From Bog-159 sp049511415 (GTDB taxonomy: Bacteria; Acidobacteriota; Terriglobia; Bryobacterales; Bryobacteraceae), in contig JBEKYC010000081.1 of assembly GCA_049511415.1 (NCBI GenBank), forward strand, positions 1 to 31,410: a stretch of DNA of 31,410 nucleotides, given 5' to 3'. A program made the position numbers and the translations under genes. Under the pieces are notes generated by a model. The model ran no database searches and was not told the DNA's origin. It saw only the letters and a program-made list of their open reading frames with translations. Positions 30,644-31,410 of this stretch are shown one piece after another; the first letter of the stretch is position 1, and every line of letters begins with the position of its first letter.

Positions 30644-31090
30644 CTAAATCACTTCTTCTTTCACCGGATCGAACCGGAACATGCGGCTCTCGCGGTAGCT
30701 CTCGACGGCCAGGGCGATGTGCGTCATCGTCGTATAGCCGAGCGAAACGCTGCAATTCGGCTCCTGCCGCGACCGCACGCAATCGAAGAAATTGTCCACG
30801 TGCTTGTCGTCGCCTTCGTTCCCAAGGCCCGGCACGATGATTTCCTCCTTGCCCCATTTTGCGGCAAACTCCTTGCGGTAGGGCTTCTCCGCTACGATTT
30901 GCGCATGCTCGAATTGCCGGTTCGTGGGGCCTTCCCATTCGTCACCCATCAGCAGCGTCGCCTTGGTACCGCGCAGCATGGTTACCGGCCCGACCTCGTT
31001 CACCTGGGATGACTCCACCGTGATGCGGTACTTTCCCGGATAGTCCGCCGAATTCATAAAAGTATCCGGCACCTCGCGGCCGGGTTCTGG
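30644..31090 (-). pseudogene. 5'-truncated Gfo/Idh/MocA oxidoreductase
   Basis: The frame is open from just after a TAA (31091-31093) to a stop at 30644, about 148 codons. It reads PGREVPDTFMNSADYPGKYR, ESSQVNEVGPVTMLRGTKAT, NRQFEHAQIVAEKPYRKEF and DNFFDCVRSRQEPNCSVSLG, plainly the C-terminal third of a MocA-type oxidoreductase of the sort common in Solibacter. The NAD-binding half and EKP motif are missing: upstream of about 31090 the sequence changes to an unrelated small coiled-coil gene. The break is abrupt and the remaining frame is intact, so the truncation appears recent. A functional start inside the fragment is unlikely. Confidence 0.75.
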
Positions 31091-31109
31091 TTACGGCTTG
31101 CGTTGGTCG

Positions 31110-31325
31110 TCACGCCCGGAGGCGCGCCTCCTTGTCCCTCTCGGCCAAATACCTCGACGGAAATGGATCGCCCGCCTCGATCCTCGCCTGGATTATGCGA
31201 ATGGCACGGGTGATCTGCTTCTCCTTTTTCCTTACTTGGGCCAACTGATCCTGCGCCTCGGCAAGAACGTCCAACCAACCAATTTGTACATTTTGTGATA
31301 TTCTGCTTGTATTGTGTTTATGCAT
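31110..31325 (-). CDS. Small coiled-coil protein
   Basis: A 71-residue protein from ATG 31325 (a TTG at 31334 adds three residues). The core WLDVLAEAQDQLAQVRKKEK and QITRAIRIIQARIEAGDPFP is a charged amphipathic helix with heptad character, probably a coiled coil, followed by a basic tail (RYLAERDKEARLRA). No family recognised; small proteins of this kind accompany HTH regulators or mobile DNA. A palindrome GGAGGCGCGCCTCC (31118-31131) lies in its 3' end. It is divergent from the partial gene at the right edge and abuts the point where the oxidoreductase was truncated, so it may have arrived with the inserted segment. Confidence 0.55.
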   Translation of the reverse strand: MHKHNTSRISQNVQIGWLDVLAEAQDQLAQVRKKEKQITRAIRIIQARIEAGDPFPSRYLAERDKEARLRA

Positions 31326-31333
31326 TTTGTACA
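31283..31333. promoter_or_regulatory. Two TTTGTACA sites in an AT-rich divergent region
   Basis: TTTGTACA occurs at 31283-31290 and 31326-31333, 43 bases apart (about four helical turns); the second is inside the perfect palindrome TTGTACAA (31327-31334). The surrounding 70 bases are much more AT-rich than the window. They overlap the start of the coiled-coil gene and precede the right-edge gene, so they could be operator sites of a divergently acting regulator. Confidence 0.4.
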
Positions 31334-31350
31334 ATCATCCTTATAGGCAT

Positions 31351-31410
31351 ATGGCCTCCCATCTCACAGAACAGGCACGGACGGCGATAGCGGATGCCAT
31401 CCAGAAAGCC
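31351..31410 (+). CDS. Start of a gene running off the right edge
   Basis: ATG at 31351 opens a frame with no stop through the last base: the visible 20 residues are MASHLTEQARTAIADAIQKA. This resembles the first helix of an XRE-type HTH regulator (LTEQLRxAIxxS type), which would fit the divergent arrangement and the paired TTTGTACA sites, but too little is visible to be sure. Only a weak AGG precedes the start. Confidence 0.4.
   Translation, partial: MASHLTEQARTAIADAIQKA

Overview
The window is a gene-dense, high-GC stretch of bacterial chromosome. The best placement is Acidobacteriota, close to Candidatus Solibacter/Bryobacterales. The pointers are an NHL-repeat protein ending in what looks like the TIGR03437 ('Solibacter') C-terminal domain, ECF sigma factors paired with a Ser/Thr-kinase-TPR protein and with a TPR-CHAT protein, a sedolisin, a GH9 glycosidase and Gfo/Idh/MocA oxidoreductases. 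This placement is inference from gene content. No tRNA, rRNA, CRISPR array, intact insertion sequence or phage gene was seen.

Layout. 1-2425 (-): pyrD (cut by the left edge) behind a Tat-exported alkaline-phosphatase-superfamily protein that appears to have lost almost all catalytic residues. 2536-4159: a stand-alone RodZ-type HTH protein facing a TolC-family efflux protein. 4260-8423 (+): two tandem overlapping thymidylate-kinase-like proteins, SixA, a DUF2252 protein and an S53 peptidase, a candidate phosphotransfer module. 8420-9999 (-): a Cys/His-rich exported small protein and a predicted outer-membrane protein, probably metal related. 10057-10716 (+): an ACT-DUF5612 protein. 10727-14577 (-): TPR-CHAT protease, ECF sigma and zf-HC2 anti-sigma-like protein in one operon, with a long inverted repeat at its head and a possible 31-codon gene with its own terminator on the other side. 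14868-17637 (-): GH9 and a GalT-like transferase.

17779-21460 (+): a TPR protein, a YvcK/CofD-like protein, GlmU (cell-wall precursor synthesis) and an NTF2-like protein whose tail overlaps the convergent Gfo/Idh/MocA gene. 21364-25705 (-): ECF sigma, Ser/Thr kinase-TPR and oxidoreductase in one operon. 25845-28808 (+): two small membrane proteins, the NHL/TIGR03437 protein and a tiny membrane peptide. 28960-31410: a looser accessory end with a LIC_13387-like membrane protein, a 0.67 kb gene-poor gap holding a perfect palindrome, an ICMT-type membrane methyltransferase, a 5'-truncated oxidoreductase gene, and a divergent pair separated by repeated TTTGTACA sites.

The parts most likely to be new are the phospho-relay-like module at 4260-7300, the TPR-CHAT/ECF/anti-sigma unit with its inverted repeat, and the pseudo-phosphatase. 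Family comparisons are from memory of conserved motifs, not from database searches.
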